Shown: positions 7,669 through 16,663, numbered from the stretch's first letter. The stretch is DNA of 64,000 nucleotides from Amycolatopsis sp. CA-126428 (GCF_002904335.1 NZ_PPHF01000155.1:186001-250000); one strand, 5' to 3'. Translations and numbers: made by a program. Notes: generated from the letters alone by a model not told the origin.

Positions 7669-8317
7669 GGACTCCGTCGAGGAGGCGGACGCGGCGGTCG
7701 GCGATGCGGTGCACCTCGTCGTCGTGCGTCGCGACGATCACCGCCGCTCCTTCCTCCGCACACCGGCGCAGCAGCCGCAGCACGCGGGGCGTCGAGCCGG
7801 CGTCCAGGTGGGCGGTCGGCTCGTCGGTGAGCAGGACCCGTGGCCGGCCGGCGACCGCGCGGGCCAGCGCCACCCGCTGCTGCTGCCCGAAGGAGACCTC
7901 CAACGGGTAGCGGTCGCCGAGCTCGCCGATGCCCAGCTCGTCCAGCAGGCCGGTGACCCGCTCGGCGATCGCCGAGGGCGCCGGGCGCGGGACGTCGGAG
8001 CGCAGCCGCAGCGGCAGGGCGACGTTCTCGGCGATCGTCAGCTCGTTGGCCAGCCCGAGCGCCTGCGGCAGCACCGCGCACGTGTGCCACGGCGGCGCGC
8101 CGCTGATCGGGACGCCGTCGAGCAGCACGCAGCCGGAGTCGGGGGAGTCGAACCCGCACAGCAGGGCCAGCAGCGCGCTCTTGCCCGATCCCGACCGGCC
8201 CGACACCGTCACGAGCTCACCGGCGCCGACGCGCAGTTCCAGCCCGCGCAGCACCTCGATGTCGCCGCTGGGGTGGGCGAAACTGCGGCGCAGCCCGACC
8301 GCTTCCACGAGTGTCAT
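7649..8317 (-). CDS. ABC transporter ATP-binding protein (MacB/LolD-like), degenerate signature
   Basis: The protein has 222 residues. Walker A is GRSGSGKS (40-47), the Q-loop sits in VLPQALGLANELT, Walker B is VLLTDEPTAHLD, and the switch His is in ATHDDEV. The ABC signature normally reading LSGGQ is SFGQQ here (VSFGQQQRVALARA), an odd substitution at the composite ATP site. The gene is the last of a three-gene operon; its ATG overlaps the stop of the upstream ATPase (ATGA). With that ATPase it probably forms a heterodimer driving the FtsX-type permease encoded first in the operon. Confidence 0.93.
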   Translation of the reverse strand: MTLVEAVGLRRSFAHPSGDIEVLRGLELRVGAGELVTVSGRSGSGKSALLALLCGFDSPDSGCVLLDGVPISGAPPWHTCAVLPQALGLANELTIAENVALPLRLRSDVPRPAPSAIAERVTGLLDELGIGELGDRYPLEVSFGQQQRVALARAVAGRPRVLLTDEPTAHLDAGSTPRVLRLLRRCAEEGAAVIVATHDDEVHRIADRRVRLLDGVLTALLD

Positions 8318-9006
8318 GCCGGCAGCTCCCGTTCTTCGATGCCTTCGAGCGCGCCCTTGTGCAGCCGGGCCACCCGCGCGCCGAGGTCGATCAGGCGTTC
8401 GTCGTGCGAGGCGACCAGGACCGCGAAATCCTGGTCCACCAGGTACTGCAGGGTGTCCAGCACCAGGTCGGCCGACGCCTCGTCCAGCTGCGACGTCGGC
8501 TCGTCGGCGAGGATCACCGTCGAGCGCGCGGCGAGCACGCACCCGAACGCCAGCCGCTGCTGCTGCCCGCCCGACAGCGCCGAAATCTTCCAGCTGCCGG
8601 TGCCGTGCAGGCCCAGCTGCCCGAGGATGTCGTCCGCCGCGCACTCGGTCCCGGCGGCCTCGGCCGCGGCGTGCAGGTTCTCGGCCACGGTCAGGTAGCC
8701 CAGCAGGTTGTCGGCCGGGTTCTGGAACACCAGCCCCAGGTGGTGGCGCCGCAACGCCCGCCGCTCGCGGTGCTTGAGCCGGCGGACGTCGGCGCCCTGG
8801 AACGTCAGCGTGCCGCGCGCGGGCTGCTCGAACAGCCCCAGCACCCGCAGCAGCGTCGACTTCCCCGACCCCGAGGGGCCGGCGAGCACGGTCATCCCGC
8901 GCGCGGGCACGTCGAGGCTGACGTCGTCGACCCCGGTGACGAGCCCGGCGGGCGTCGGGTAGTCGACGCCGATGCCGCGCAGGGAAAAGATGGGCTTCTC
9001 AGGCAC
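8314..9006 (-). CDS. ABC transporter ATP-binding protein (MacB/LolD-like)
   Basis: The protein has 230 residues. Walker A is GPSGSGKS (43-50), the Q-loop is VFQNPADNL, the signature is intact LSGGQQQR, Walker B is VILADEPTSQLDE and the switch His is in ASHDERL. It overlaps the permease stop by 8 bp upstream and the second ATPase by 4 bp downstream, so all three proteins are made together. Transporters of this type (MacB/FtsX-like) drive lipoprotein, lipid or peptide extrusion by mechanotransmission rather than by a classical channel. The substrate is unknown. Confidence 0.95.
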   Translation of the reverse strand: MPEKPIFSLRGIGVDYPTPAGLVTGVDDVSLDVPARGMTVLAGPSGSGKSTLLRVLGLFEQPARGTLTFQGADVRRLKHRERRALRRHHLGLVFQNPADNLLGYLTVAENLHAAAEAAGTECAADDILGQLGLHGTGSWKISALSGGQQQRLAFGCVLAARSTVILADEPTSQLDEASADLVLDTLQYLVDQDFAVLVASHDERLIDLGARVARLHKGALEGIEERELPA

Positions 9007-11620
9007 GGATCAGCTCCGCGGTCCGGGCGGTGCGCACCGAGCGCACCGCGATCCAGCCGGCCAGCGCGACCACCGCCACGCCGATCGCGACGACGGTCAG
9101 CACGAACGGCAGCGGATCCGGGAGTTCCGAACGCGGCGCGAGGAAGGTCGCCGGGTCGAACCGCGGCACCGACAAGCCCGCCACCGAGACCCCGCACACG
9201 ACGCCGACGACGATCGCCAGCCCGCTCAGCGCCCCCAGCTCCATCAGGTGACTGGCCAGCAGCGTCCGCGGCCGCATGCCCATCCGCAGCACCAGCGCCC
9301 CGGCCAGGGCGTTCTGCCGCCGCCGGACTTCGACCGCCACGAGCAGCGCGAGGATCGCGACCACGCCGAGCACCGCGCCCAGCAGGGCCACGAACGAGAA
9401 CGTCCACGACACCACGAAGAACGGCAGACCGTCCAAAGCGGACTCGCGGCTGATCCGGTTCGGGAGGTACACCCCCGCCGCGCGCAGCGCGGCGGTCGCC
9501 TCCGCCATCGGCGCCGTCGTCAGCACGCTCCACTTCGGAATGCCGTCCAGCTGCGCGTGGCTGAGCACCGTGCGCGAGACGACGTAACCGGGGGAGGTGC
9601 CGATCATCGGGAACACCGGCAGGTCCCCGGCGACGACCGCGTCGGGCAGGCCGTCGGGCAGCCGGGCGTCCTGCTTGGCCGTGTGCCCGACCCGGAGCAC
9701 CGGTGTGCCGCGCGGGTCCGGCCGCGAGATCTTCTCGAGCAGCCCGGCCAGGTCGTCGCCGGGCACGCGGTCCACCGCGGCGCCGCGGGTGAACGTCGCC
9801 GGGTCGACCACCAGCACCACGCTGCCGGTCCCGGTCAGCTCGCCGACCACCGTGCTGGTCCCCGCCAGCGACGCGGGCATCGGGACCTGGCCCATGCCGA
9901 TCGGGCTGTCGGTGTCGAGGCGGGCGTTGCTGCCGACGAAGATCGCCGACTTGGTGTCGAGGGCCTCCTCCTGGCCGTCGGCGATGCCGATCCCGGTGGC
10001 CAGCGTCCCGATCGCGAGGGTGCCGATGACGAGCACCCCGGTCACCGGGGCGCGGGCGCCGGCCAGCCGCCGGATCGCCAGCTGCAGCGCCGGGCGCGAC
10101 CAGAACCGGGCCCGGTGCGAGGCGTGCAGCGCCAGCCACGCCAGCCGCGCGGTCAGCAGCCCCACCGTCAGCACCACGAACACCGGGTAGGTCAGGGCCA
10201 GCGGGTCCACCTGCGGCAGCGGATTGCCCAGCCGTGACGTCGTGCCGTAGTGCGCCAGGCGGGTCCAGCCCAGCCACGCCATGCCCGCCGTCGCCAGCTC
10301 CCAGGGGAAGTAGGCCAGCAGCCGCACTTGCTTGCTCCTGCCGCGGCGGATCCGGCCGAGCTCGAACTCCCGGTGCACCCGCACCGCGACGACCAGCGCC
10401 AGCAGCGCCAGCGACACCGCCAACGTCACGGCCGCGACGCCGGCGGCGCGCAGCTCGGCTGCCGGATCCGGGCTGCCGGGCGGGCCGTACACGCCGAGCA
10501 GCAGCCGCGCGGCGACCGCGCCGGCCGCTCCGCCGAGCAGGATCGGCAGGCCCAGTTCCGCGACGGCGAGCCCGCCGAGCGCCGCCGGGCCGCTGCCGCG
10601 CGCGGAGAGCAGCCGCAGCTGCGGGTGCCGCCGCTGGTACCACTGCAGGGCGACCGTGCCGAGGCCCGCGCAGCCGACCAGGACGCTGATCAGCGCGAGC
10701 GGCAGGATCGAGACGAACACGTTGTCCTGCGCCTGGCGGGAGATCTGCACCGAACGCTGGAACGTCGGGACGTCGGCGGCGATCAGCGAACCGAGCCCCT
10801 GGGCGGTCAGGTCGGCGCGGACGTCGGCGACCAGGTCCTGCGACCGCTGCAGCAGGTCCTCCGCCGCGCTCAGCGTCGTCGGCGCCGGCTCGTAGAAGGA
10901 GACGTGGAAGTACTGCATCGTCGGCAGCCCGATCGCCTGGATCGCGTCGTCGAAGGTCTTGCGGTCGGTGGCGAAGACGATGGAGTCGATCGGGTCGTCG
11001 ACCAGCCGGTCGATCACGGCCCCGGACTGCTGGGAGCACCACCACCGCGGCGGCGGGTCGAGCAGGTCGCCGTAGATGCCGGTGATCGGCGGCAGCGGGA
11101 TGCCCTGGAGGCTCGGTTTGGTGCCGACGCCGATGTGCTCGGCGTCGGCCACCACGTTGCCCAGCCACAGCCCCGGCGTGCGCGCGCCCTGCCGCAGCGT
11201 CAGGTTGTCCAGGCCTGCCTGGTCGCGGTAGCCGAGGCGGATCTTGTAGTGCGGGTCGCCGTTGAACTCGGCACCCCGCAGCACGTTCGTGAACTGGCCG
11301 ACGACGGGCGCGCCGAACCCGTGGGCGGCCGCGTGCCGCTGGATGGCGCCGGTCACGGCGGGGATGTCCCGCACCGGCATGTTGCCCTTGCCGAACATCG
11401 GGCCGTAGCTGTCCGGGCAGGTGATGCCCGTTTGGTACCGCACCGCCGCGCCGCCGGCCGCCGACGCCTGCAGCACCGCGGCGCTGCCGAGGAAACACGC
11501 CAGCAGTGCGGTCACGGCCGCCACGACCAGCGTCAGCGGGCTGGAGAGGGCGGCCTTCGGGGCCGCCCGCCACGGCTTGGTCACTGTGCGTCGTCCATTC
11601 TTCCCCCACTTCACCCGCAT
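8999..11620 (-). CDS. FtsX/MacB-type ABC transporter permease
   Basis: The protein has 873 residues. One hydrophobic segment lies at residues about 25-50 (LTLVVAAVTALLACFLGSAAVL) and is followed by a large extracytoplasmic region of about 300 residues with several Cys and Trp. Membrane segments then cluster in two groups, near 330-480 and again at the C-terminus (about 700-860), with a second extracytoplasmic region between them. This is the double FtsX-domain layout of actinomycete exporters. ATG 11620 lacks an obvious ribosome site; a GTG at 11584 (reading TKPWRAAPKAAL) with GGGGAAG 15 bases upstream is an alternative start. First gene of an operon with two ATPases. Confidence 0.9.
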   Translation of the reverse strand: MRVKWGKNGRRTVTKPWRAAPKAALSSPLTLVVAAVTALLACFLGSAAVLQASAAGGAAVRYQTGITCPDSYGPMFGKGNMPVRDIPAVTGAIQRHAAAHGFGAPVVGQFTNVLRGAEFNGDPHYKIRLGYRDQAGLDNLTLRQGARTPGLWLGNVVADAEHIGVGTKPSLQGIPLPPITGIYGDLLDPPPRWWCSQQSGAVIDRLVDDPIDSIVFATDRKTFDDAIQAIGLPTMQYFHVSFYEPAPTTLSAAEDLLQRSQDLVADVRADLTAQGLGSLIAADVPTFQRSVQISRQAQDNVFVSILPLALISVLVGCAGLGTVALQWYQRRHPQLRLLSARGSGPAALGGLAVAELGLPILLGGAAGAVAARLLLGVYGPPGSPDPAAELRAAGVAAVTLAVSLALLALVVAVRVHREFELGRIRRGRSKQVRLLAYFPWELATAGMAWLGWTRLAHYGTTSRLGNPLPQVDPLALTYPVFVVLTVGLLTARLAWLALHASHRARFWSRPALQLAIRRLAGARAPVTGVLVIGTLAIGTLATGIGIADGQEEALDTKSAIFVGSNARLDTDSPIGMGQVPMPASLAGTSTVVGELTGTGSVVLVVDPATFTRGAAVDRVPGDDLAGLLEKISRPDPRGTPVLRVGHTAKQDARLPDGLPDAVVAGDLPVFPMIGTSPGYVVSRTVLSHAQLDGIPKWSVLTTAPMAEATAALRAAGVYLPNRISRESALDGLPFFVVSWTFSFVALLGAVLGVVAILALLVAVEVRRRQNALAGALVLRMGMRPRTLLASHLMELGALSGLAIVVGVVCGVSVAGLSVPRFDPATFLAPRSELPDPLPFVLTVVAIGVAVVALAGWIAVRSVRTARTAELIRA

Positions 11621-11731
11621 GGACCAGGACGCTACCGGTGACCCGCGGTAGTTGGAACGTTTTTGTTCCGATCGTTGCTCACCCCATGTGTTCGCGCCCG
11701 GGTGCAATCACTACCGCCATCCGGCCTGTTT

Positions 11732-11771
11732 AGTGGTCTAGACCTTGACGGGCCGATTGGTCTGATCCAAT
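11732..11771 (+). promoter_or_regulatory. DasR-like operator pair over the chitinase promoter
   Basis: AGTGGTCTAGACCTTG at 11732-11747 closely matches the DasR-responsive element (ACTGGTCTAGACCACT-type consensus) of actinomycete chitin/GlcNAc genes. A second related element, TGGTCTGATCCA, lies at 11758-11769, exactly 24 bp further, inside the inverted repeat ATTGG-N6-CCAAT. The direct-repeat arrangement resembles that described for Streptomyces chitinase promoters. TTGACG at 11745-11750 overlaps the first element and could be the -35 box, so a bound GntR-type repressor would block it. Confidence 0.8.
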
Positions 11772-11832
11772 CCTGAAGGTGTTCCCGCCGTGCTCCGCCG
11801 CCGCACGGCTCCCCGCCGGCTCTGGAGCGCAG

Positions 11833-13575
11833 ATGCGTCGACGCAGATCTTTCTCCCGATTGTCCGTTTCCCTGGCCCTGGCGGCGTTCTCGGCCGGTTC
11901 ACTGGTCGCCGCCGCCGGAACCGCCCACGCCGCCACGCCGCTGCCCGCGCACGTCTTCGCGCCGTACTTCGAGGCCTGGACCGGCGAGAGCCCCGCCGCG
12001 CTGGCGCAGCAGTCCGGCGCCAAGCACCTCACCATGGCGTTCCTGCAGGCCGCCACCAAGGGCTCCTGCACGGTGTACTGGAACGGCGACACCGGGATGC
12101 CGGTCGCCACCGGCACCTTCGGGGCCGACATCGCCACGATCCGCTCCCGCGGCGGCGACGTCATCCCGTCCTTCGGCGGCTACACCGCCGACAACACCGG
12201 CACCGAAATCGCCGACAGCTGCACGAACGTCGATTCGATCGCCGCGGCCTACGAGTCGGTGATCACCACCTACGACGTCCCCCGCCTGGACATGGACATC
12301 GAGGACAACTCGCTGACCAGCTCCGCCGGGATCGACCGCCGCAACAAGGCCATCAAGAAGGTCCAGGACTGGGCCGCGGCCTCCGGGCGCTCGCTGCAGA
12401 TCTCCTACACCCTGCCCACGACCACCCGCGGCCTCGCCGACAGCGGCCTGGCCGTGCTGCGCAACGCCGTCACCAACGGCACCCGCGTCGACGTCGTCAA
12501 CATGATGACCTTCGACTACTACGACAACGCCGCCCACGAGATGGCCACCGACACCCAGACCGCCGCGAACGGCCTGGTTTCGCAGCTGGGCACGCTCTAC
12601 CCCGGCAAACCGCAGGCGCAGCTGTGGGCGACGGTCGGGATCACCGAGATGATCGGCGTCGACGACTTCGGCCCGGCCGAGACCTTCACCACCGCCGACG
12701 CCGCCACCGTCTACGACTGGGCCGTCGCCAAGGGCATCAACACCCTCTCCTTCTGGGCGCTGCAACGCGACAACGGCAGCTGCCCCGGTGGCGCGGCGGC
12801 GGACAACTGCTCCGGCATCGCCCAGGACACCTGGTTCTTCAGCCACGCGTTCGAGCCCTTCACCGGCGGCACGTCCGTGCCCGGCAACGACTTCTCCCTC
12901 GCCGCAAGCCCGGCTTCGGCCGCGGTGGACCCGGGTGGCTCGGCGTCGGCGACGGTGACCACCGCCGTGACGTCCGGCTCCGCCCAGCAGGTCACGCTGT
13001 CGGTCACCGGCGCGCCCGCCGGCGTCACCGCGTCGGTCAGCCCCGGTTCGGTGACCGCGGGCGGCAGTGCGACGCTCTCGGTCGGCACCACCTCGGCCGC
13101 CGTCCCCGGCAGCTACCCGCTCACCGTGACGGGCACCGCCGCCTCCGGCCGCCACAGCACCACCTTCACCCTCACCGTCAAGGGCACCCCGCCCGCGGGC
13201 GGAGTGGTCAACGGCGGCTTCGAAACCGGCACGCTGAGCCCGTGGACCGGCCCCGGCGACGCGGTCGTCGCCTCGCCGGCGCACTCGGGCACCCACGCGC
13301 TGCAGGTGTCGCCCTCGGCGTCGGCCACCGGCGAAGCGGCGCAGAACGTCACGCTCGCCGCGAACCACGCCTACACGCTCACGGCGTGGGTCCAGGGCAG
13401 CTACGCCTACGTCGGTGTCCGCGGCGGGGCCACCGCGAGCGCGTGGACTTCGAGCAGCGGCTGGACGCGGCTGTCGGTGCCGTTCACGACCGGCGCGTCC
13501 GGTGCGGTGACGGTGTACGTCCACGGCTGGTACGGCCAAAGTGCCGTCTACGCCGACGATTTCTCGGTCGGCTAA
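11833..13575 (+). CDS. Secreted GH18 chitinase with Ig-like and carbohydrate-binding domains
   Basis: The protein has 580 residues from ATG 11833, which has GGAG eight bases upstream. Residues 1-34 are a Sec signal peptide (basic start, hydrophobic core, AHA cleavage site). The GH18 barrel spans about 36-355; the catalytic motif reads LDMDIED with D153, D155 and the proton-donor E157. About 365-445 is a Ser/Ala/Thr-rich Ig-like domain, and about 452-580 (NGGFETGTLSPW start) is a CBM-like jelly roll. It degrades chitin outside the cell. A DasR-like operator precedes it and a strong hairpin follows. The short catalytic domain resembles bacterial chitinases of the ChiC/ChiD type. Confidence 0.93.
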   Translation: MRRRRSFSRLSVSLALAAFSAGSLVAAAGTAHAATPLPAHVFAPYFEAWTGESPAALAQQSGAKHLTMAFLQAATKGSCTVYWNGDTGMPVATGTFGADIATIRSRGGDVIPSFGGYTADNTGTEIADSCTNVDSIAAAYESVITTYDVPRLDMDIEDNSLTSSAGIDRRNKAIKKVQDWAAASGRSLQISYTLPTTTRGLADSGLAVLRNAVTNGTRVDVVNMMTFDYYDNAAHEMATDTQTAANGLVSQLGTLYPGKPQAQLWATVGITEMIGVDDFGPAETFTTADAATVYDWAVAKGINTLSFWALQRDNGSCPGGAAADNCSGIAQDTWFFSHAFEPFTGGTSVPGNDFSLAASPASAAVDPGGSASATVTTAVTSGSAQQVTLSVTGAPAGVTASVSPGSVTAGGSATLSVGTTSAAVPGSYPLTVTGTAASGRHSTTFTLTVKGTPPAGGVVNGGFETGTLSPWTGPGDAVVASPAHSGTHALQVSPSASATGEAAQNVTLAANHAYTLTAWVQGSYAYVGVRGGATASAWTSSSGWTRLSVPFTTGASGAVTVYVHGWYGQSAVYADDFSVG

Positions 13576-13583
13576 GGCTTTCG

Positions 13584-13627
13584 GCGGCGGCCCGGTTGAG
13601 CAACACGGAGGTTGGCCGGGCCGCCGC
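13584..13627 (+). terminator. Rho-independent-type hairpin after the chitinase gene
   Basis: Perfect 12-bp arms at 13584-13595 and 13616-13627 enclose a 20-base loop, 8 bp after the GH18 stop codon. The stem is all G/C. No T-run follows, which is usual for terminators in high-GC actinomycetes. Confidence 0.7.
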
Positions 13628-13675
13628 GGGCCGCGAGACTGCGGGGGACGATCTTTCGCCCACCAGGAGGAATCG

Positions 13676-14209
13676 ATGCCGCACATCCCGCTCGACCCGC
13701 AGCTGCCCGGCATCCGGTCGCTGATGGCCTTCCGCCCCGAGACCGCCGTCCCGCTCAACCACCTGGCGCAGACGCTGCTGCGCGGCCCGGGCAGCCTGAC
13801 CGTCGGCGAGCGCGAACTGATCGCGGCGGTCGTGTCGAACGGCAACGAGTGCCGCTTCTGCCACGGCTCCCACGCCGCCGCGGCGGCCGAGACCCTCGAC
13901 GGCGGCCGCGCGGTGGTCGACGCGGCCTGCGCCGGGATCGACGACGCACCGGTGGGGGAGAAGGTGAAGGCGCTGCTGCGGATCGCCCTCGCCACCCGCG
14001 AGACCGGTCGCGCCGTGACGCCCGAACTGGTCGCGGCGGCCCGCGCGGAAGGCGCCACCGACGTCGAACTGCACGACACGGTCCTGATCGCCGCCGCGTT
14101 CTGCATGTACAACCGCTACGTCGACGGCCTCGCCACGGTCGCCCCGGACGACCCCGCGGCCTACGAGCAGATCGGGAAGGCGCTGGCCGCCGAGGGTTAC
14201 GGCGGCTGA
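13676..14209 (+). CDS. AhpD/carboxymuconolactone-decarboxylase-like peroxidase-related protein
   Basis: The product is 177 residues. A perfect AGGAGG stands at 13665-13670 before the ATG. The redox motif is ECRFCHGSH: Cys59, Cys62 and His66 match the E..CxxCxxxH core of AhpD-type alkylhydroperoxidase proteins, which reduce peroxides with their vicinal cysteines. Family members of this size are often annotated as peroxidase-related enzymes. It stands alone after the chitinase terminator. A role in oxidative defence is family-based inference. Confidence 0.9.
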   Translation: MPHIPLDPQLPGIRSLMAFRPETAVPLNHLAQTLLRGPGSLTVGERELIAAVVSNGNECRFCHGSHAAAAAETLDGGRAVVDAACAGIDDAPVGEKVKALLRIALATRETGRAVTPELVAAARAEGATDVELHDTVLIAAAFCMYNRYVDGLATVAPDDPAAYEQIGKALAAEGYGG

Positions 14210-14248
14210 ACCGGAGCTCCGACGTCGGATAGGCCCCCGCCGGCAACG

Positions 14249-14651
14249 TTGAGGGGGGACTTCGATGTCGAGCTGCCCACCTGTGCGGTCGGACCGCACG
14301 TCGAGTTCACCGAGATCGGCGACGGCATCCGGGCCGCCGTCCGGTTCCGGATCCCGGACGGCGCGAAGTGCGGGCAGGCCCCGGCCGACTTCCCGGTCAA
14401 GACGGCCGCACCGATCGGGGAGCGGCTGGTGATCGTCAACTCCACAGACCCCTGGGGACCCGGCGTGGGTCGCGGAAATCGAGTACGGCACCGAGGCGGA
14501 GTTCCCCGGCACCACCCGGGCGTGCGACCAGAACTGGCTGATCCACGACCTGCAGCGGCACCGCGCGGTGAGGCTCGCGACGGCTTTCCGGATTCGGAAG
14601 CGGTTTGGAAGCCGGAACCGGCACAATGCGGGGGAACGCGAAGGAGCCTGA
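14249..14651 (+). pseudogene. Hypothetical ORF broken by a one-base frameshift
   Basis: From TTG 14249 the frame encodes a plausible sequence up to VNSTDPWG (about 14456). It then degenerates into Arg/Gly/His-rich residues typical of a wrong frame. Shifting by one base at the GGGG run near 14454-14457 restores a sensible sequence (DPAWVAEIEYGTEAEF and TRACDQNWLIHDLQRH). The simplest reading is one extra G in that run, through mutation or sequencing error. No family was recognised; conserved Cys, Trp and Asp suggest a real small protein. The restored frame ends at 14651, touching the ribosome site of the next gene, so the last 25 residues may be spurious. Confidence 0.55.
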
Positions 14652-14653
14652 CG

Positions 14654-14821
14654 ATGAAACGTGCTGTAGCTGCCGCTTTGCTCACCGCGGCCGCGCTCGC
14701 CGTGCTCGCCCCCGCGGCGTCCGCGACGAGCGGACCCCCGAACGACCCGTCGCCGGTCGGCGGGGTGGGCAGCGGTCCCTACATCGGCGATGTGCCGCAA
14801 CCCGGTCCTGGGGGTCAGTGA
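14654..14821 (+). CDS. Small secreted proline/glycine-rich peptide
   Basis: This is a 55-residue product with AAGGAG at 14641-14646 in front of the ATG. Residues 1-27 form a textbook Sec signal peptide (MKRAVAAALL core, cleavage after ASA). The mature part of about 28 residues is rich in Pro, Gly and Ser (SGPPNDPSPVGGVGSGPYIG) and has no cysteine. No function can be assigned; it could be a small exported peptide or a cell-wall-associated fragment. Confidence 0.7.
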   Translation: MKRAVAAALLTAAALAVLAPAASATSGPPNDPSPVGGVGSGPYIGDVPQPGPGGQ

Positions 14822-14870
14822 CCGAAGTGGTCGAGGACCACGGTGTCCTGGGAAACCCGCTCCGGGTGTC

Positions 14871-15806
14871 CTAAGGCACCAGCACGACGCGGCCCGGGCG
14901 GTTCCACGCCCGGGCCGCGTCCTGCAGCGGGACGCGCTCGTAGCCGGCCGTCAGCGCGCCCGTCATCGTCTGCGCCACCACGGTCAGCAGCGCTTCGCGG
15001 CGCTCGTCGGCGGTGAGCTCGTTGTTCGTGTAACCCAGGATGCGCAGCGACCGGCCACGCAGGACGGCTGAGGGCACCGCGCACACCTCGCCGGCCGCGC
15101 TGCCGAGGTTGACCAGCCGGCCGCCCGGGCGCAAGGTGCGCAGCGCCGCCGCGGCCGGGAGCCCGCACACCGGGTCGATCACCAGGTCGACCGGCCCGGC
15201 CGCCGCGCCGAGCCGCCGCGCCAGCCCTTCGGCGTCTTCGCCGTCCTCGAGCCGGACCGTGCCGTCCGCACCGAGCCGGCGGGCCTGGTCGAGTGCCGCG
15301 TCCGACCGCGCGCACGCCACCACCCGGCCCGCCCCGGCCACCCGCGCGAACTGGACGGCCGACTGCCCGACCACCCCACCCGCGCCGAGCACCAGCACCG
15401 TCTCACCCGCGGAGAGTTCTCCCGTGCCGGTCAGGCATCTCCACGCCGCGACGGCCGACAGCCCGAGCGCCGCGACGAGCGGGGGATCGGCCTCCTCCGG
15501 CAGGGTGACCACGTCGGCGGGCGCGGCCACGGCGTACTCGGCCATGCTGCCGTCCCCGGGCCGCATGCCCGCCGCCGTGGCGAACCAGACCGGCTTCCCC
15601 GCCAGCACCCCCACGCCCTGCACTCCGGGCACATAAGGCGTGGCGGGCACGCCGAAGTAGGACGTGCCGGATGCGCAGAGCAGGTCGAGCGGGGTGATCG
15701 GCGCCGCCGTCACCCGCACGGCCACCGCACCGGGCCCGGGTGCCGGTTCCGCGCGCTCGGCCACCACCGGGGGTTGCCCGGGCGTCCGGATCTCGGCCGC
15801 GATCAC
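14871..15806 (-). CDS. Zinc-independent medium-chain reductase (quinone oxidoreductase-like)
   Basis: The protein has 311 residues. The GroES-like N-terminal domain (PITPLDLLCASGTSYFG) lacks the GHE zinc motif of alcohol dehydrogenases. The Rossmann motif is VLVLGAGGVVGQSAVQFA. This places it with NADPH:quinone reductases or enoyl reductases. The GTG start at 15806 overlaps the stop of the intradiol dioxygenase gene (GTGA), making it the last gene of the four-gene CoA-transferase operon. It may reduce a quinone or enoyl intermediate of that catabolic route. At the 3' end it meets the small secreted peptide gene with about 50 bp between. Confidence 0.88.
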   Translation of the reverse strand: MIAAEIRTPGQPPVVAERAEPAPGPGAVAVRVTAAPITPLDLLCASGTSYFGVPATPYVPGVQGVGVLAGKPVWFATAAGMRPGDGSMAEYAVAAPADVVTLPEEADPPLVAALGLSAVAAWRCLTGTGELSAGETVLVLGAGGVVGQSAVQFARVAGAGRVVACARSDAALDQARRLGADGTVRLEDGEDAEGLARRLGAAAGPVDLVIDPVCGLPAAAALRTLRPGGRLVNLGSAAGEVCAVPSAVLRGRSLRILGYTNNELTADERREALLTVVAQTMTGALTAGYERVPLQDAARAWNRPGRVVLVP

Positions 15807-16663
15807 ACCGGCTGCAGGACGAAGTCGTACCGGGCCTCGAGCCACGGCTCCGCCGATTCGCCGCCGTCCGGCGTCGGCCCGGGCTCGCGCGGCTCGAACG
15901 CGACCACCAGCTCCTGCTTCGTGCCGAACACGACGTCGCTGTCCAGGTACTGCGCGCCCTCCTGGAACAGGTGCGTGATCAGCGGCTCGAACCCGGCGGC
16001 GTTGATCAGGAAGTGCACGTGGGCGGGCCGGAAGTGACTGATGTCGGTGTCCCGGATGAGCGCGCCGACCGGGCCGTCCATCGGGATCGAATACCCCTTC
16101 GGCGCGATGGTGCGCAGGCAGTAGGTCCCGTCGGCGCGGCTGGTGTACTTCGCGCGCAGCCGGGCCTCGTCGACGTCGGCGACCTGCGACTCGTACGCGC
16201 CCTCCTCGTCGGCCTGCCAGACGTCGAGGACCGCGCCGACGACGGGGAAGCCGTCCAGGCCGCGGACCGTGCCGGTGACGTAGAGCGGCGTGCCGGGCAG
16301 GCCGTCGGACATGTCGCCGCCGAACTCCTTCTCCGGCGAACCCTCGATGTGGAAGGGGCCGAGCACGGTGGCCGGGGTCGCCTTCGCGTCGAAGGCGTGG
16401 TTCATCTGCACCACCAGCATGCTCAGGCCGAGGACGTCGGAGGCGAGGATGAACTCCTCCCGCTTCTCGTCGCTGATCCGCCCGGTCTCGGTCAGCCACC
16501 GCATCGCGGCCATCCACTCGGGCTCGCTCAGCCGCACCTCGCGGGCGAAGGCGTGCAGGTGACGGACGAGCGCCGACATCACCTCGGCCGTCCGCGGGTC
16601 GTGCGCGCTCGCCCAGCGCTGCGCGGCGAGCTCGGTGATGTTGTCCTCGGTGACCAGCTGCAT
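15803..16663 (-). CDS. Intradiol ring-cleavage dioxygenase (catechol/hydroxyquinol 1,2-dioxygenase type)
   Basis: The protein has 286 residues from ATG 16663, preceded by GAGGAA. Residues about 1-95 form the helical catechol-dioxygenase N-terminal (dimerisation) domain and residues about 100-280 the catalytic beta-sandwich. The non-haem Fe(III) ligands are visible as two Tyr (in AKYTSRADG and GYSIPMDGP) and two His (RPAHVHF), the 2-Tyr/2-His set. Members open catechol or hydroxyquinol rings to muconate or maleylacetate. The gene overlaps the downstream reductase by 4 bp and follows the citryl-CoA-lyase-like gene with a short gap. Hydroxyquinol is a slightly better guess than catechol from the overall layout. 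Confidence 0.92.
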   Translation of the reverse strand: MQLVTEDNITELAAQRWASAHDPRTAEVMSALVRHLHAFAREVRLSEPEWMAAMRWLTETGRISDEKREEFILASDVLGLSMLVVQMNHAFDAKATPATVLGPFHIEGSPEKEFGGDMSDGLPGTPLYVTGTVRGLDGFPVVGAVLDVWQADEEGAYESQVADVDEARLRAKYTSRADGTYCLRTIAPKGYSIPMDGPVGALIRDTDISHFRPAHVHFLINAAGFEPLITHLFQEGAQYLDSDVVFGTKQELVVAFEPREPGPTPDGGESAEPWLEARYDFVLQPV

